The translations under genes were made by a program, and so were the position numbers. Source: Suillus spraguei (taxonomy: Eukaryota > Basidiomycota > Agaricomycetes > Boletales > Suillaceae). Taken from it: a stretch of 64,000 nt of DNA. The notes under the pieces are model-generated. The model was not told the origin of the DNA, did no database searches, and saw nothing but the letters and a program-made list of their open reading frames with translations. Shown here one piece after another: positions 10,540 to 22,002 of the stretch (position 1 is the stretch's first letter; each line of letters starts with the position of its first letter). The stretch covers positions 1 to 64,000 of the forward strand of contig JABCPU010000046.1 in the NCBI GenBank assembly GCA_016800925.1, in the 5' to 3' direction.

Positions 10540-12110
10540 TATCTCGGGACTCGGGACTCGATACTCGAAATTTGGGACTCAATGATTGATAGTCCGAATT
10601 CAGGCTTGACACTTGGGACTCAGCAAAGTGTGAGGCAGCACAATGTGAGGCAACAGACTTTGATCCACACATTTTGACTGCCGATCACTGAACCCCGGCA
10701 GCTGGCACTTGGGACTCGGGACTGATAACAATGTGAAAGATATGAATTCACATATAGTGAGTGCCAAACCCCGAACTCCAGCAGCCAGAACTCGGGACTC
10801 GGGACTCAGAACAATGTGAAAGATGTGAATTCACATATCATAAATGCCAAACTCCGAACCCTGGCAGCCAGCACTCGGGACTTGGGACTCAGAATAATGT
10901 GCAAGTCATTGATCCACACATGTTGAGGGCCGAACTCCGAACCCCGGCAGCCGTCAGTTGGGACTTGGGACTCAGAACAACGTGAAAGATATTGATTCCC
11001 ACATGTAAAGTGCCAAATGCCAAATGCCGAACCCCGGAACCCGGAACTTGGCACTCGGCACTCAGAATCATGTGAAATTTAGTGAGCCACATATGTTGAG
11101 GGCTGAACCCTGAACCCCGGCAGCCGGCAGTCGGGACTCGGGACTTAGAACAATGTGAAAGATACTGATTCCCACATGTAAAGTGCCGAACCCCGAACCC
11201 CGGCAGCCGGAACTCGGGACTTGGGACACACAACATTGTGAATGATATTGATGCACACATGTTAAGTGCCGAATGCCGACTGCCAAGCCCCGGCACCCGG
11301 AACTCGGCACTCGGCACTCAGAATAATCCACACATGTTGAGTGCCGAACCCCGAACTCCAGCAGCTGGAACTCAGGACTCACAACATTGTGAATGATATT
11401 GATTCCCACATGTTAAGTGCCAAATGCCAAATGCCGAGCCCCGGCACCCAGAACTCAGCACTCAGAATAATGTGAAATTTATTGATCCACACATGTTGAG
11501 TGCCAAACCCCGAACCCTGGCAGCCGGAACTTGGGACTCGGGACTCACAACATTGTGAATGACATTGATCCACACATGTTAAATGCCGAACGACGACTGC
11601 CGAGCCCCAGCACCTGGAACTCAGCACTTGGCACTCAGAATAATCCACACATGTTGGGTGCCGAACCCCGAACTCCGGCAGCCGGGACTCGGGACTCACA
11701 ACATTGTGAATGATATTGATGCACACATGTTAAGTGCCGAACACCGACTGCTGAGCCCCGGCACCTGGAACTCGGCACTCGGCACTCAGAATAATGTGAA
11801 AGTTATTGATCCACATATGTTGAGTGCCCAACCGTGAACCCCGACAGCCGGAACTCGGGACTCACAACATTGTGAATAATATTGATGCACACATGTTAAG
11901 TGCCGAACACCGACTGCCGAGCCCTGGAACCCGGAACTCGGCACTCAGCACTCAGAATAATGTGAAAGTTATTGATCCACACATGTTGAGTGCCCAACCC
12001 TGCACCGTCGCACAGATATCTATTTCATCTCAAACCTTGAGTGCTGAACACCAAACCATGAAATCCGGTAGTCCACAATTTTGGGGTTCGGGGTTCGGTA
12101 CCTAAGATTC
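10540..12110. repeat. Minisatellite array 1 (~75-165-bp units, 'CCGAACCCCGAACTCCGGCA')
   Basis: About ten irregular units carry the string GCCGAACCCCGAACTCCGGC, then CTCGGGACTC, then 'acaatgtgaaagat-attgatccacacatgttgagt'. The short ORFs read through it on both strands are artefacts of the repeat. The same family recurs at 24000-25187, 26160-26650 and 48590-51420, always inside elements A and B, so it is part of their body. Positions 10388-10539 and 12111-12353 are related degenerate sequence with no gene. Confidence 0.9.
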
Positions 12111-12353
12111 GTGACTTGCCACTCAGAAATATGTGAGGCAATCTTGCCATTCGGAAGTCAAGTCCCATGAATTGAGTCCCAAACTCTGAGTACCATGGCA
12201 CTCGGGCATTTGCCACTCAGCATTTGGGATTTAGGACTCTACATCCAGATCTTGAAATCCAGTCCTCGAAATCCGGAACAAAATATTCGGGAGTCAAGAC
12301 AATCATTTGGACGGAATAAAATATTTTACATCATGTATGAAATGAAGACCATT

Positions 12354-13156
12354 CTAATCTAAACACAGTGAAGAGGACTCCACTCCCCTGCCTCTCTTCA
12401 ATCTCTGTAGCATGTCAGTGTACATCTTCACCTCTGCCATCTTCTCATGGATACCCTCATCTTGCTCCTCCATCAATGCTACCAGGCGTGCTCGAATCAT
12501 CTTAAGTCCCATCACTGATGGGCCTGATGAGTCATTTACCTCCTCAGGAAGAACCAAGCCATCATCCTCAACTCCATTTTCCATCCAATGCTGGTAGTGC
12601 ACGACACAGGACCTCATGATTTGACCCCATTGCCATGGTTCATTCGGAATTTCAGTGTGTCCCATCCACCATGGAGTATCATAGCTGGGAATAATCTGGG
12701 ATGGATGTCCCAGAGCTGCGACATCATCAAACTGACATAGGTGGGATGAAAAGATGTGGTCTGGAACAGTGTTCCAGGTGAGCATGGGATACAATGTCAG
12801 GACATGAGCGACTGGGCTTGGAACAACAGAAATGATGTTCCTTGCAGCTGAGTACTGCAGGAGTGGCGTAACAAATGTCTGTTGGAAATCTCAGCATTGC
12901 CCACAAAAGTCAGCCGGTCATCCGGTAATCAGTCACTTACATTGATCTCCCATTGCAGCCCGGCTTCAAAGTACATGATCCGGGCAGAAGAGGGAGGGTT
13001 GTTAGCAGCCTCCATCTGATATTGAGAGATACATGCGCGGATGCACGATGCAGCCATATTCAAAGTACAAGAAATATCTTGAAGGTTCAGCTTCATGGGT
13101 TGCCAGTGATGTCCAGTATTTGGAGTGCCAGATGTGGATGCAGGAGTTTCAGGCAT
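12354..13156 (-). CDS. Hypothetical two-exon ORF downstream of KDZ transposase
   Basis: Two open stretches on the minus strand: 12929-13156 (MPETPASTSGTPNTGHHWQP..., 75 residues) and 12354-12794 (146 residues). The latter is Trp-rich (YDTPWWMGHTEIPNEPWQWG), with a C-terminal helical segment (MIRARLVALMEEQDEGIHEK). No family recognised. It lies 3' of the KDZ transposase on the same strand and could be its spliced tail or a separate small gene. A short match to the end segment (EEQ.EGIHDKM-like) is found on the minus strand near 45590-45690 in element B, so it travelled with this element family. Splice sites not assigned. Confidence 0.4.
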
Positions 13157-15121
13157 GGCTAATGCAAGAGTGTGACACTGGGAATGACACTGACAGATGG
13201 TGAAGAGCTGATGATATGAGTCACTGATGGATGGATTAGAAATTCAAACTCCAACATGGGCTAACCCGGACAATTCCCGGGACTCAATGTTTGGGTGTCA
13301 TCAGCAAAACAAATTCATTCATGTGCACCATTGATCAACGCGGGCTGCAGGTCTTGAAATGCTGCCTGTGCATCTTGAGCTAGTAAGGAATACATTTGAG
13401 ACTGCCTTCCGGCATAGCATGCATGACCCAGAAGTTGTTTCAACAATGATTCCTGCATCCGGGTACCCCATTGGGTTGCCTTCCACAAGAAAAAGTTGCA
13501 CGTCCAATCCATCTCTGATTGCACCAATGATATTTCTTCCATCCATTGATCCTGTAGTGCCTTTGCCCGAAGCCAATGAACTCGGTAAACTTGGGATGGG
13601 TCCTGTCAGCTCACCACGGGATATATCAAGCATGCCCGAACTCACATTCCTCATTCCACGAATTTCTGGACCCTCCATATCGACTTCCACTGACCAGAAC
13701 CAAGCGAGGGACTCATTTCGCTGACCTCGGGCGTTTGGATCGCCGATGGCAGTGCTGATTTTGAGCTGCTCGCGAAGCAGGGGTTTGTATTTCTGAAGCT
13801 GGTCTGGCCCCAGCTCAAGTTGTATCATTTGCTTCCTGGTTTTTGTATATATACTGGCATGTAGGGATACTGCCTGCTGCACTGATGTCACCTTGGACCA
13901 CGCTCGAGTTTTTAGGGCTTGAAATTTGGCTTGCCTAACTGTTGTTTGGAACAGGATAGCCTTGTTGCACAAGTGAATGCGGAGATTGTGCAGGGCATCA
14001 TTGGCCTGCCCCTTCACGAAGCGACATCTCCAACAGAATCAGATCCTCTGCCATACAGCATCTGCAATGTTCAACCCCAAGGTTTGATGGCAATGGAATT
14101 ATGGTGAGCTCAGGTGAGTTTGTCCACGCATCAGATGTCTCGGTGAAATCTGCTGGGTCATCATCGATATCATCAAGAATATCTATGTTCAAGTCGTCAG
14201 GATCATCATCTGCATCAAATCCCTCTCCCAGATGCGTAAGAGCAGACCAAGTGAATTCATCTATCTGGCCTTGGATACGATTGCATTGCCGGGCGATATC
14301 TAATCTCTGTGTCTCCGTCAATCGTCTTCCAATTCTGCGGACCTCGATGAGCAATGCAATTTGAGCCTCTTCAATTTCCAACCCAATGGATATCCATATT
14401 GCCACAGATCTGCGAGAGGGTGCTGCATGACGGGCATTACCTACTTCTAGTAGTCTAAGCTCGATCTCCTTTTTGCTTGGTGCTAAGTGCAAAATGAATG
14501 CGGAGCTCCATGGAGACAAAGAATGTCAACTTACCCTTCTTGATATTGATTTCATATAAATCCATCGCCGCAGGATTCCTGATTTCCTTGGACTGAGCGA
14601 CCATCTCGCTGGCTAACCATTGTGTCTTTAAATTGTCGGGTGCAGCTTCATCTAGTCTGTCGAAAGCCTTGCCACTTTTGGCGATGCCATTCTTTGCCAG
14701 CTTGTATTTCCGGCAAAGAGTCCTTTTCATGCGGATCATTTTGCAGAAATTGGAATCGTTCATCTGATAATCAAGACATTCCTTTCAGTGCGGGGATGAC
14801 ATTCCCCGAGCGGCAGGGGAAATCAGGTTGAGACGCGCCCATAGGGTCTCTATGATCTCTCCATCAATCCGGCCAATGCCTTCAATAAAATTCAAAGCAT
14901 ATTGGACATAGCAACTGTCCTGATGTCCATGCACATGCCACAACCCGATTCCAGGAATGATGGTCAGTTCCGGTACCATGTCAAGGTATCGGCTTCGATC
15001 CACCCGAACATGAAAGTGCTTGTTGTATTGACAATTGATGTCATAGAAGGTGACAGCCCAGGTAATGCCTTCCATTTTGTGCTGGGCAGCCTCACAAAGG
15101 GCATAGTCCATGTTCATTTGT

Positions 15122-15174
15122 CTGCAAATGATGCATGGTCAACTAGTGAATGTCGAATGGCATGTTTGGCTTGC
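15122..15174 (-). other. GC-AG intron in KDZ transposase 1
   Basis: Removing 53 nt from GCAAGC to GCAG on the minus strand joins ...GGGGAAAG to ACAAATGAAC and restores the conserved reading GERQMNMDYAL across the junction. Read through, the protein picks up ~17 foreign residues and a stop. No GT donor gives the correct frame. A similar GCAAGT donor is found in KDZ transposase 3 near 63504. Confidence 0.75.
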
Positions 15175-15783
15175 CTTTCCCCTTTCTGAAAATCAACCAT
15201 CGAGTGAGGGACAAAGCACCCGTGCTGGGCACAGGCAACTCCCCCGATTCCTGTGGACTCGAGCTTGTGCCACGCCGCATTTGCTTGATTGACCGCCCGG
15301 TGATTGTTGCAGCTCAATTTTTCCACCGTGTCAGCAGCCTCCGCAAGATGCATTTTATACCTGTCCTTTCCGACCATGAATCCAAGCCCATCTGAAAGCC
15401 AAACTTCATCGAGGGGATTAATGGGATGCAGGTGTTCCGCTTTGAAATTTCCGTCCATCACAAATGACCGGGTGTATTTCCAGCTTGGAGTTCTTATCAT
15501 CGCTGAGTTCACTTCGGTATTGAACATGACTCACTCATCAAGTGATTCATCCCCTGACAAAGATACATTAATCCCAGGCTGAGGACATGCCAGGCAAAAT
15601 AATGCAAGATCTCCTGTGTTCTGGATGTCAGAACAATGGCCATAGCCATGCCATTTCATGGTCTTCAACTGCCTCCACTGTTGAGCGACTCTCATGAGCT
15701 CTCTGTATCGATCCTTGCCATGGCCTGTGTCAACATAATGTCCTTTAGATGAAGCACAAATAGCATTACTGGAACAAGGTGTG

Positions 15784-16250
15784 TGTTACAGTTGTACGTG
15801 CCCCTATTCATTTTCCCTTTATCCTCTTACTTGTATATCATGTCACATGGCTCTGACTCATATGCTCAACGCATCTGTACAATACATGCCTTCCTTATTA
15901 GGATACGCAGTTACATTCTCACGGTTACCTGGTCTGTGTGCACATATCCACCTATATAAGCACAGTGTACTTGTAGTAGATTCTTTACTTTAATCTTACT
16001 GGGTTTTACCTGGAACTTCCTTCGCTTAGGTCTCCAACCTAAGTCGTCCTTAAATTGTCTCTAAGTCTAAGCACTCCTTAGTCTTAGTCTCTATTCTTGT
16101 AAGAACCTCTTGGACTTATCCTTGAGGCCAGACCCTTGATCGTACTCGGAACGCGTTCCTTGTACTTTCACCTTGTCCTCTTTTGGGCATTGTAAGAAGC
16201 TCCCAGCAGACCGTCTGTGTCTTTTCACTGTCGCTGGTGATGCCACCCCA
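15784..16250 (+). mobile_element. Solo LTR of the G1 family inside KDZ transposase 1
   Basis: It runs TGTTACAGTT...CACCCCA, opposite in orientation to G1, and aligns along its whole length with 1-461 and 7157-7619 at clearly lower identity, so it is an older insertion than G1. It splits the transposase between the FPHCYE block and the DRYRELM block. The flanking pentamers (GTGTG / GTTCG) do not match cleanly, so I cannot show a target duplication. Confidence 0.9.
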
Positions 16251-17466
16251 GTTCGTAACAGTGTGGAAACATGCTCGAGGTCATTCGCCGGAGCTTACTG
16301 TAATAGTTCATTGCGGAGGTGCCGCATTCAAGGTTGTCCAATAGAAAATTATCCAGCACTCTGAAGGTAAACACGGTCTTCGGCCTGTTAAACGATGCAG
16401 GGAAAAATCCATGCCGAAACATTTGAATGTCCAGACTCATGGCATTTGGACAATCACAGCATCGAACCTCAAGGCAGTGAACTCTGGACTTGTCAATGAT
16501 GACCATGGTATTTTCCTTCAGCTGGAAATCAGGTCCTGACACAGATGGAAGATCTTCGGGCTCAAGCTGGTCTTCAGGTTCATCTCCTTCAAACAAATCC
16601 CACCTATCTGTGAGCACCGGACATTGCTTGCCATCATGCCTGAGGTGTATGGTGAGTCCGACATGAGCAAGACAACTCCGCTCGAAGAATTGACCATTCC
16701 ATTGACTGATCCAGTGGAAAGAATTGCAACGATGTTGACTCCTGCAACAGCCTGTGCAATAGAGAGGCGCGCCAAGACAATCTTGACATTTGTAGACCCC
16801 ATCCTGGTTGCAGATGATGCATCTCCTGTCTTCTGGTGGAGCTTCTCAATCCAGGAGGTGATGCAGATATGATTCCTGCCTTGGCAGCCATTGCCTGAGG
16901 TAGTCATTTTGACTCTGCATTTTTTATATTTAGCTATAGTTTGAATGACACTCCAACATTTAACATGAACTTGCCATGGTTTTTGGGAGTTGCAATGGCT
17001 CAAATGAGCCTTGGTCTTGCTCATAAGTATTGTCAGGAAAGTCATCCCAAGGAGGTGGTGCCTGAACAGGCTGAAGTGTTGGTGATTCTGGGGGAGAGTG
17101 AGGCATGGACGTGTAGGCTCGTCGTCTCGTGCTTGCAAGTGGGACCTTGACCCAAATCATTCTACCTTTGCTGCCCCTTGCTTCTACCCTGTGGGATTTT
17201 TGCAATGGGGTGCATCTACCTATCTTCATCTTATTTTCTAATGCTAATTTTGCAAGCAAAGCATCTGCTCAGGTGGAATGAATTTTTATTACATTGTGGT
17301 GTCATACAGTCCTGCCGACTCATTACAAATTTATGTCCATTTATGGCTTCGGGACCAATATAGCTCAATTAAGCTACTGTTAGTCTTTTGTCAAAGATCA
17401 ACTTCTGACAATTCGTTCATACTTCCACCTTGCTTATCCTCAGCCCATTCTGCAATTTGATTCACC

Positions 17467-19969
17467 ATGGCAAGGACGGGTCATTCCACTCACTCAACTT
17501 CTGGCAGAAATAGGGGACATCAACCACAGACACAGAAGCTCATGGAAAACGAAATTTCGGAGTTGAAGAACTACCTTCCTGAGTGGACCATGGCCAAAAG
17601 GGGTGAGAAGCAAGGGGTTTTCACTGCAATTGCCAGGGCAGCCAGGTTTTTTGCTCCTAAAGTCGACCAAGGACAATGGAAAAAGAGGAAGCAGGTGATG
17701 CGTCTTCATTGTGTTGAAAAACTACAATTTTAACATCTTATTCTTCCATCAACTCTCAGATGTATAAGACTTGATTGTTCAACAACAAGAAAAGGAAGGA
17801 AAGGAAGGACATGATAAAGTATGGGAGGAAATGGATGCCTAGGATGGTGGTCTACCAGCAGAAGCGCAAAGAGGTGCTAAAGAGGATTGAGGACGAGTCC
17901 GGGGCAAAGTGGGAGATCCCGGTATGTTCAAACATTATCAGGGGGCTGTGAAGAGAGTCATGGCTGAATTGGACGACAACGAGTTGGAGAAGGCAAAAGA
18001 AACAGCGGAAGAATGGTCAAACAGCTTTCCTCCTCCAGAGATACAAGCAGAAGTTGCTTGTAAGAAGGGACCGGCATATATGGAGCACTTTTCGAAAGAG
18101 ATGTGGAGGCAATGCGGGATTTGCATCCTGCTCCAAGGAGTTGATGAGAGTCAGGTCCATGACGACCCCCGGGTGTTGAAACACTCCTGGCACAGCAAGA
18201 TTCGTGCCTGGGAGGCGTTAGGTGACCATTCAGGTGATCTCCCTGTCATGCCTAACCCTTCCATTGGCCCAATCACTGTGGACCTTCCCTCCCCACCTGT
18301 CATCGCCGGCAATGTCGCTGGTTCTTCCACCCACGCCACCTCCGAGCTCCAGGACAAAGGAAAAGGTAAGGCGGTTGTTGCTGACCTAGAGCCGGAGGTG
18401 GAAGGGAGCAGGAAGAGGAAGTCCCCCATGATGTCCAGACACTCTTCCTCACCTCCGAAGTCGGCAAAGGGTCACAAGCGGGTCAAGGCAACTTGCCATG
18501 TGAAGCCAAAGGTGTTTGTGGAGTCAGAAGATGATGAAGACACAATTGTTCAGGTATGTCGTCCAGCTCATTGTTTTCATTCTCTCAATTTTCTGTAGCC
18601 TATTTGGAGTGGAGTGCCAGCGCTCAACGTGCCCCAGCCTTCCACAATTGTTGTAGGGACACCCCATTCCCCTCATTCACCCTGTTCCCCAAAGAAGCAA
18701 TTATTTGGTCCTGCTTCAGTAAGTCATATTTTGTCATCCGGCACTTGGAAAAATGCTTATATATCATCAGCTCATTGCCGGCAGTCCACCCAAGGTGATG
18801 GTGAGTCATCATTCTTTGTCCGGACCTCCCACCTGTACTTACCCATTGTCAGGCCACCTCCAGCAGTCATCCGGAGGTCGTCGAGACCCCCCAGGCAATG
18901 TCCAGCACTCCGGCTGAGGAACCTGCAGTCATGGATACAGGTGATATTCTCATTCCCGGCCCAGTGAGTACTCTAATGAATTCCAATGAGTCCATCAACT
19001 AATGGAACCCACAGAACAACCCCTGCCATTATTGCACCCAGGAGAAGTGGCCCTGTGCTGCTCGGTTAGACAGGAGGACCTGTGCCCCGTATTTGTCGTG
19101 TGTCCGCTGCGCCACCAAGAAGATCAAATGTGTCCCAGCATCCATGGGATCCCCGCCCAAACGCATTCGAGGGAAGTCTACCACCCAGCAGACTTGCTCC
19201 AGGACACCTTCCAGAGCTCCCTCCAATGCGCCAGCTGCCTCGCAGTCCAAAGCCCAAACTTGCAGTCAATCTCATGGCCCCTCCGGCACTCCGGCTGTCC
19301 CTGCTGTGACCACACCCAAGGCACAGTCCCGTGGGCGCAGCAAGACAATCACTGCCCCCAAGACACCTGCACCTGCACCAGCTTGTGAGTCACCCCAATT
19401 GTCTATGGCCATCTAACCTTATCTTTCACTTAGCTATTCCGTCTTCGAGCGCTGCAGTGCCTCATCCGGCACTCAATGTGCCCATTCCGGATCTCCATTC
19501 CATGGCAATTGCAATTCGGGATGGTGCCGCTCGAATTGCTCTTCTTGAGGCTCGTGTGGTGGAGCAGGATGGTAAGATTGATACCCTGCAACGCCTCCAT
19601 GAGGGCCTTCATCGCAAAGTCATGGACCAGCACCCTTCATTTCCACTTCCCAACTCTCCTGTCAATGCAACCTTTTGGCTTGATCAATCTGTCCCCCTGT
19701 CCATCTCACCCCTCCCATCTGCACTTGCTCCCCTCATTGACTTGGATATGGCAGGGATGGAGCCTCTGTCTCCGAAAGTCCAGCCTGCATCTATCATTGA
19801 GGGTCTCATATTTGAGCTCAGCCAGATTCAGCCTGAGGGTCCACAAACGTCCGGCAAAATTGTGGACCCAGATGATCCGGGCAACCTTGTCTCAGAATAT
19901 GATTCTGATGATATGGATGTTGAGGTGAAGGTTGAACCCTCTGCTGATGAGGGTGAAATGGCTACATAA
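17467..19969 (+). pseudogene. Multi-exon gene with C-x2-C cysteine cluster, function unknown
   Basis: Starts ATG 17467. Exon 1 ends 17694 (KKRKQ then GTGATG). A basic exon follows (KKRKERKDMIKYGRKW), then 17909-18555 (FKHYQGAVKRVMAELDDNEL; MEHFSKEMWRQCG), Ser/Pro-rich exons around 18600-18960, a cysteine-cluster exon at about 19015-19380, and a last exon ending at 19969. The cluster is CHYCTQEKWPC ... TCAPYLSCVRCATKKIKC, Zn-finger-like. The last exon begins with a coiled segment (RIALLEARVVEQDGKIDTLQ) and ends acidic. Proteins of this build are common but uncharacterised in mushroom genomes. Damage: TGA at about 17770 where Trp is expected (MYKT-W-LFNN) and a one-base loss near 17908. The Harbinger element begins three bases after its stop codon. 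DNA binding is inference. Confidence 0.6.
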
Positions 19970-20236
19970 TTAAGGGTATTCAAAGTAAAATTCTGAACCT
20001 TCTGGAACGGTTCTGAAACGGTTCTGAAACACTCTGAAAGATGCTTTGAAACGTTCTGAAAATCTGCTTGAAAAGCCAAATTTAAACTCCGTTCGAAATA
20101 CTTAGCGCTTCGATTGCTTTGAATTATCGAAGTCCCAATTTTGGGGTTAGGGTTAGACGCACGCACAAGCAAAATTCAAACTCCGCTTAAACCTTGCGCA
20201 GAGTCATTGATAGGAGATGATAACATATCACCCCCA

Positions 20237-21795
20237 ATGCCTCGCCAGTCACAACGTCAAGAACTGCTCAAACAGATAGATTCTGCTAGCTTAGATGTGG
20301 CTATGGCATGGGTTGAACATGCCACACAAGATGATGATAGTTCAGACTCAGCTATGTCTGATATTAGGACCCCATCCCCTTTATCCCTTATATCTCCTAT
20401 GTCCCCTATGTCCCCTATGTCCCCCATGTCCCCCATGTCCCCTATGTCCCCTATGTCCATGTCCAATGCTTCAGGACATTCCAGGACCTCAAGTGTTGGC
20501 TCATTTGTGATCCATGAGCAATTTGCTCAACTTCTTGGCTCACTCACTGCTCTTCGGGATGAGATAGAGGTTGCTAGTGTCCTTAACCGACCAGATGAGC
20601 CCCCTATGCGAGCCCCACAGATCCAACTACTTGATCACTTCACTATGCATCGCCCCCACCTATTCCAGAAGAAGCTACGTGTTTCTCCAGAAATATTTGA
20701 TGATATCCTCAATGAGATCATTGATGATCCCATTTTCCACAATCAATCCAACAATCCCCAACTTCCTGTTGCCATCCAACTTGCAATATTTCTTAACCGT
20801 GCTGGCCACTATGGCAATTCAATCTCAAATGAGGATGTCTGCCAGTGGGCAGGTGTTAGTGTTGGGTCAGTCACAAACTGCACTAATCGTGTCATGATTG
20901 CCCTGCTTGGCAAGCATGACAAATTCATATTCTTCCCTGATCTTGACTCAAATGATGCTGGTCATTCCCGGAAGTATGTTCAGGACCGTACTTGCCCAGA
21001 GTGGCGGAATGGTATCCTAGCTGCTGATGGATCATTGATAGCTCTTTGTGATAAGCCAGGTCTCTATGGTGAGACTTTTTATAGTAGGAAGTCTCAGTAC
21101 TCCCTCAACTGCCAGGTATTTCATTTTATTTTATTTATAGGTCTTTCTCTAATTCAAATTCTTTTAGGCAGTTATTATGATCCACAATCTTGCTATAGCA
21201 GATTATGCTATTGGTCACACTGGAAGTGCACATGATGCATATGCATTCCGATCTACTCATATTTACCATCATCATGCAACACTTCTTGGAGATGACCACT
21301 GGATCTGGGCAGATAGTGCCTATCCATTAGAACCATGGTGCATCCCCCCTTTCAAGAAGCCTGTCAATGGGGCTTTAACCAGTGACCAGAAGGCATTCAA
21401 CACTGCCCTTTCCAGAGTATGTGTGTTATTTGATTTTTTCTTGTGTCCATTTATTTTTGGTGATTCAGGTTCGTGTCCGGGTAGAGCATGCATTTGCTGC
21501 TCTTAAAAATCGCTTTCAGTCTCTTCGAGAACTTCGACACCCACTGCAGCATGACAAACACCTTGCATATATTTCTTACTGGGTCCAGTGCTGCCTCATC
21601 CTTCACAACATGGTGATTCGGTTTGAAGAGCATCGTGGGATCAAGAGCACCACTGAAGAGTCAGCTCTCCAGGCCTATATGCCTGCAGTGGACACAGACC
21701 ATGATGTAGATGAGGTGGGTGCTGGAGACACCTCATATCAAGGTACTCCTGGCCACCAAGTTCGTGCAAAGTTGATGGAGTATTTGTTGAACTGA
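20237..21795 (+). CDS. PIF/Harbinger DDE transposase
   Basis: Three exons, 20237-21115, 21168-21416 and 21469-21795, give 484 residues; both introns (52 nt each, GT...AG) keep frame. The start is the first in-frame ATG after the left inverted repeat (MPRQSQRQELLKQ). The N-terminus has a Ser/Pro/Met repeat, then a helix-turn-helix region (ISNEDVCQWAGVSVGSVTNCTNRV). The catalytic triad is visible: D in AADGSLIAL, D in WIWADSAYPL and E in VRVRVEHAFAALKNRF. The family cuts and re-inserts the element at TWA-type sites together with its Myb-like partner. No stop or frameshift is seen, so it may be active. Confidence 0.92.
20394..20464 (+). repeat. 9-bp tandem repeat (TCCCCTATG) coding Ser-Pro-Met
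   Basis: About eight consecutive copies in frame within the Harbinger transposase N-terminus, giving (SPM)n. It lies upstream of all catalytic blocks and is probably a disordered linker free to vary in length. Confidence 0.9.
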
Positions 21796-22002
21796 CAAAA
21801 CAAATATATTGGTAGTACATAGAAAACATATGTAGGAGTAAGCATGTAACAACATATATGGGTTCAGAAAGCATGTAAACATATGTATGGAGAATAATAT
21901 GCAAGACATGAGGCGCAAGACACGAGATGCCAGATGCGAGAGAATGACAAACCACTAGTGTAACAGAAGCAAATGACGATGACGACGATGATGAAGCCTA
22001 CC

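Larger units (their letters stand above)
13315..17229 (-). pseudogene. KDZ-family transposase 1, CxC2-type cysteine cluster, broken
   Basis: Fungal KDZ transposases are large RNase-H-fold proteins with N-terminal cysteine clusters. From ATG 17229 the order is: basic N-terminus; cysteine cluster CIICNQDGVYKCQDC ... LYCTGCCRSQH; FHWISQWNGQFFERS; a solo LTR insertion (15784-16250); DRYRELMRVAQQWRQLK; LFCLACPQPGIN; FVMDGNFKAEH; CNNHRAVNQANA; STGIGGVACAQHGCFVPHS; YDINCQYNKHFHVRV; GIGLWHVHGHQDSC; DGEIIETLWARLN; and a long helical C-terminus (DPNARGQRNESLAWFW; SEMDWTCNFF) ending at 13315. Introns include a GC-AG one (15122-15174) and a GT-AG one near 14480-14530. Damage: TGA at 14785-14787 where relatives have Arg (PH-R-KECLDYQ), another TGA near 15528, a frameshift near 14008 and the LTR. 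It is the presumed mobilising enzyme of element A. Confidence 0.88.

Noticed and set aside
10761..12105. Numerous 60-140-codon ORFs on both strands
   Set aside because: All are reading frames through the minisatellite, with repeated motifs such as PNPELRQPGLGT or GVRHSTCVNQYL; no start context or domain.
20141..20160. TTAGGG-like telomere repeat
   Set aside because: Only two units (GGGTTAGGGTTAG) within the Harbinger 5' region; no array.
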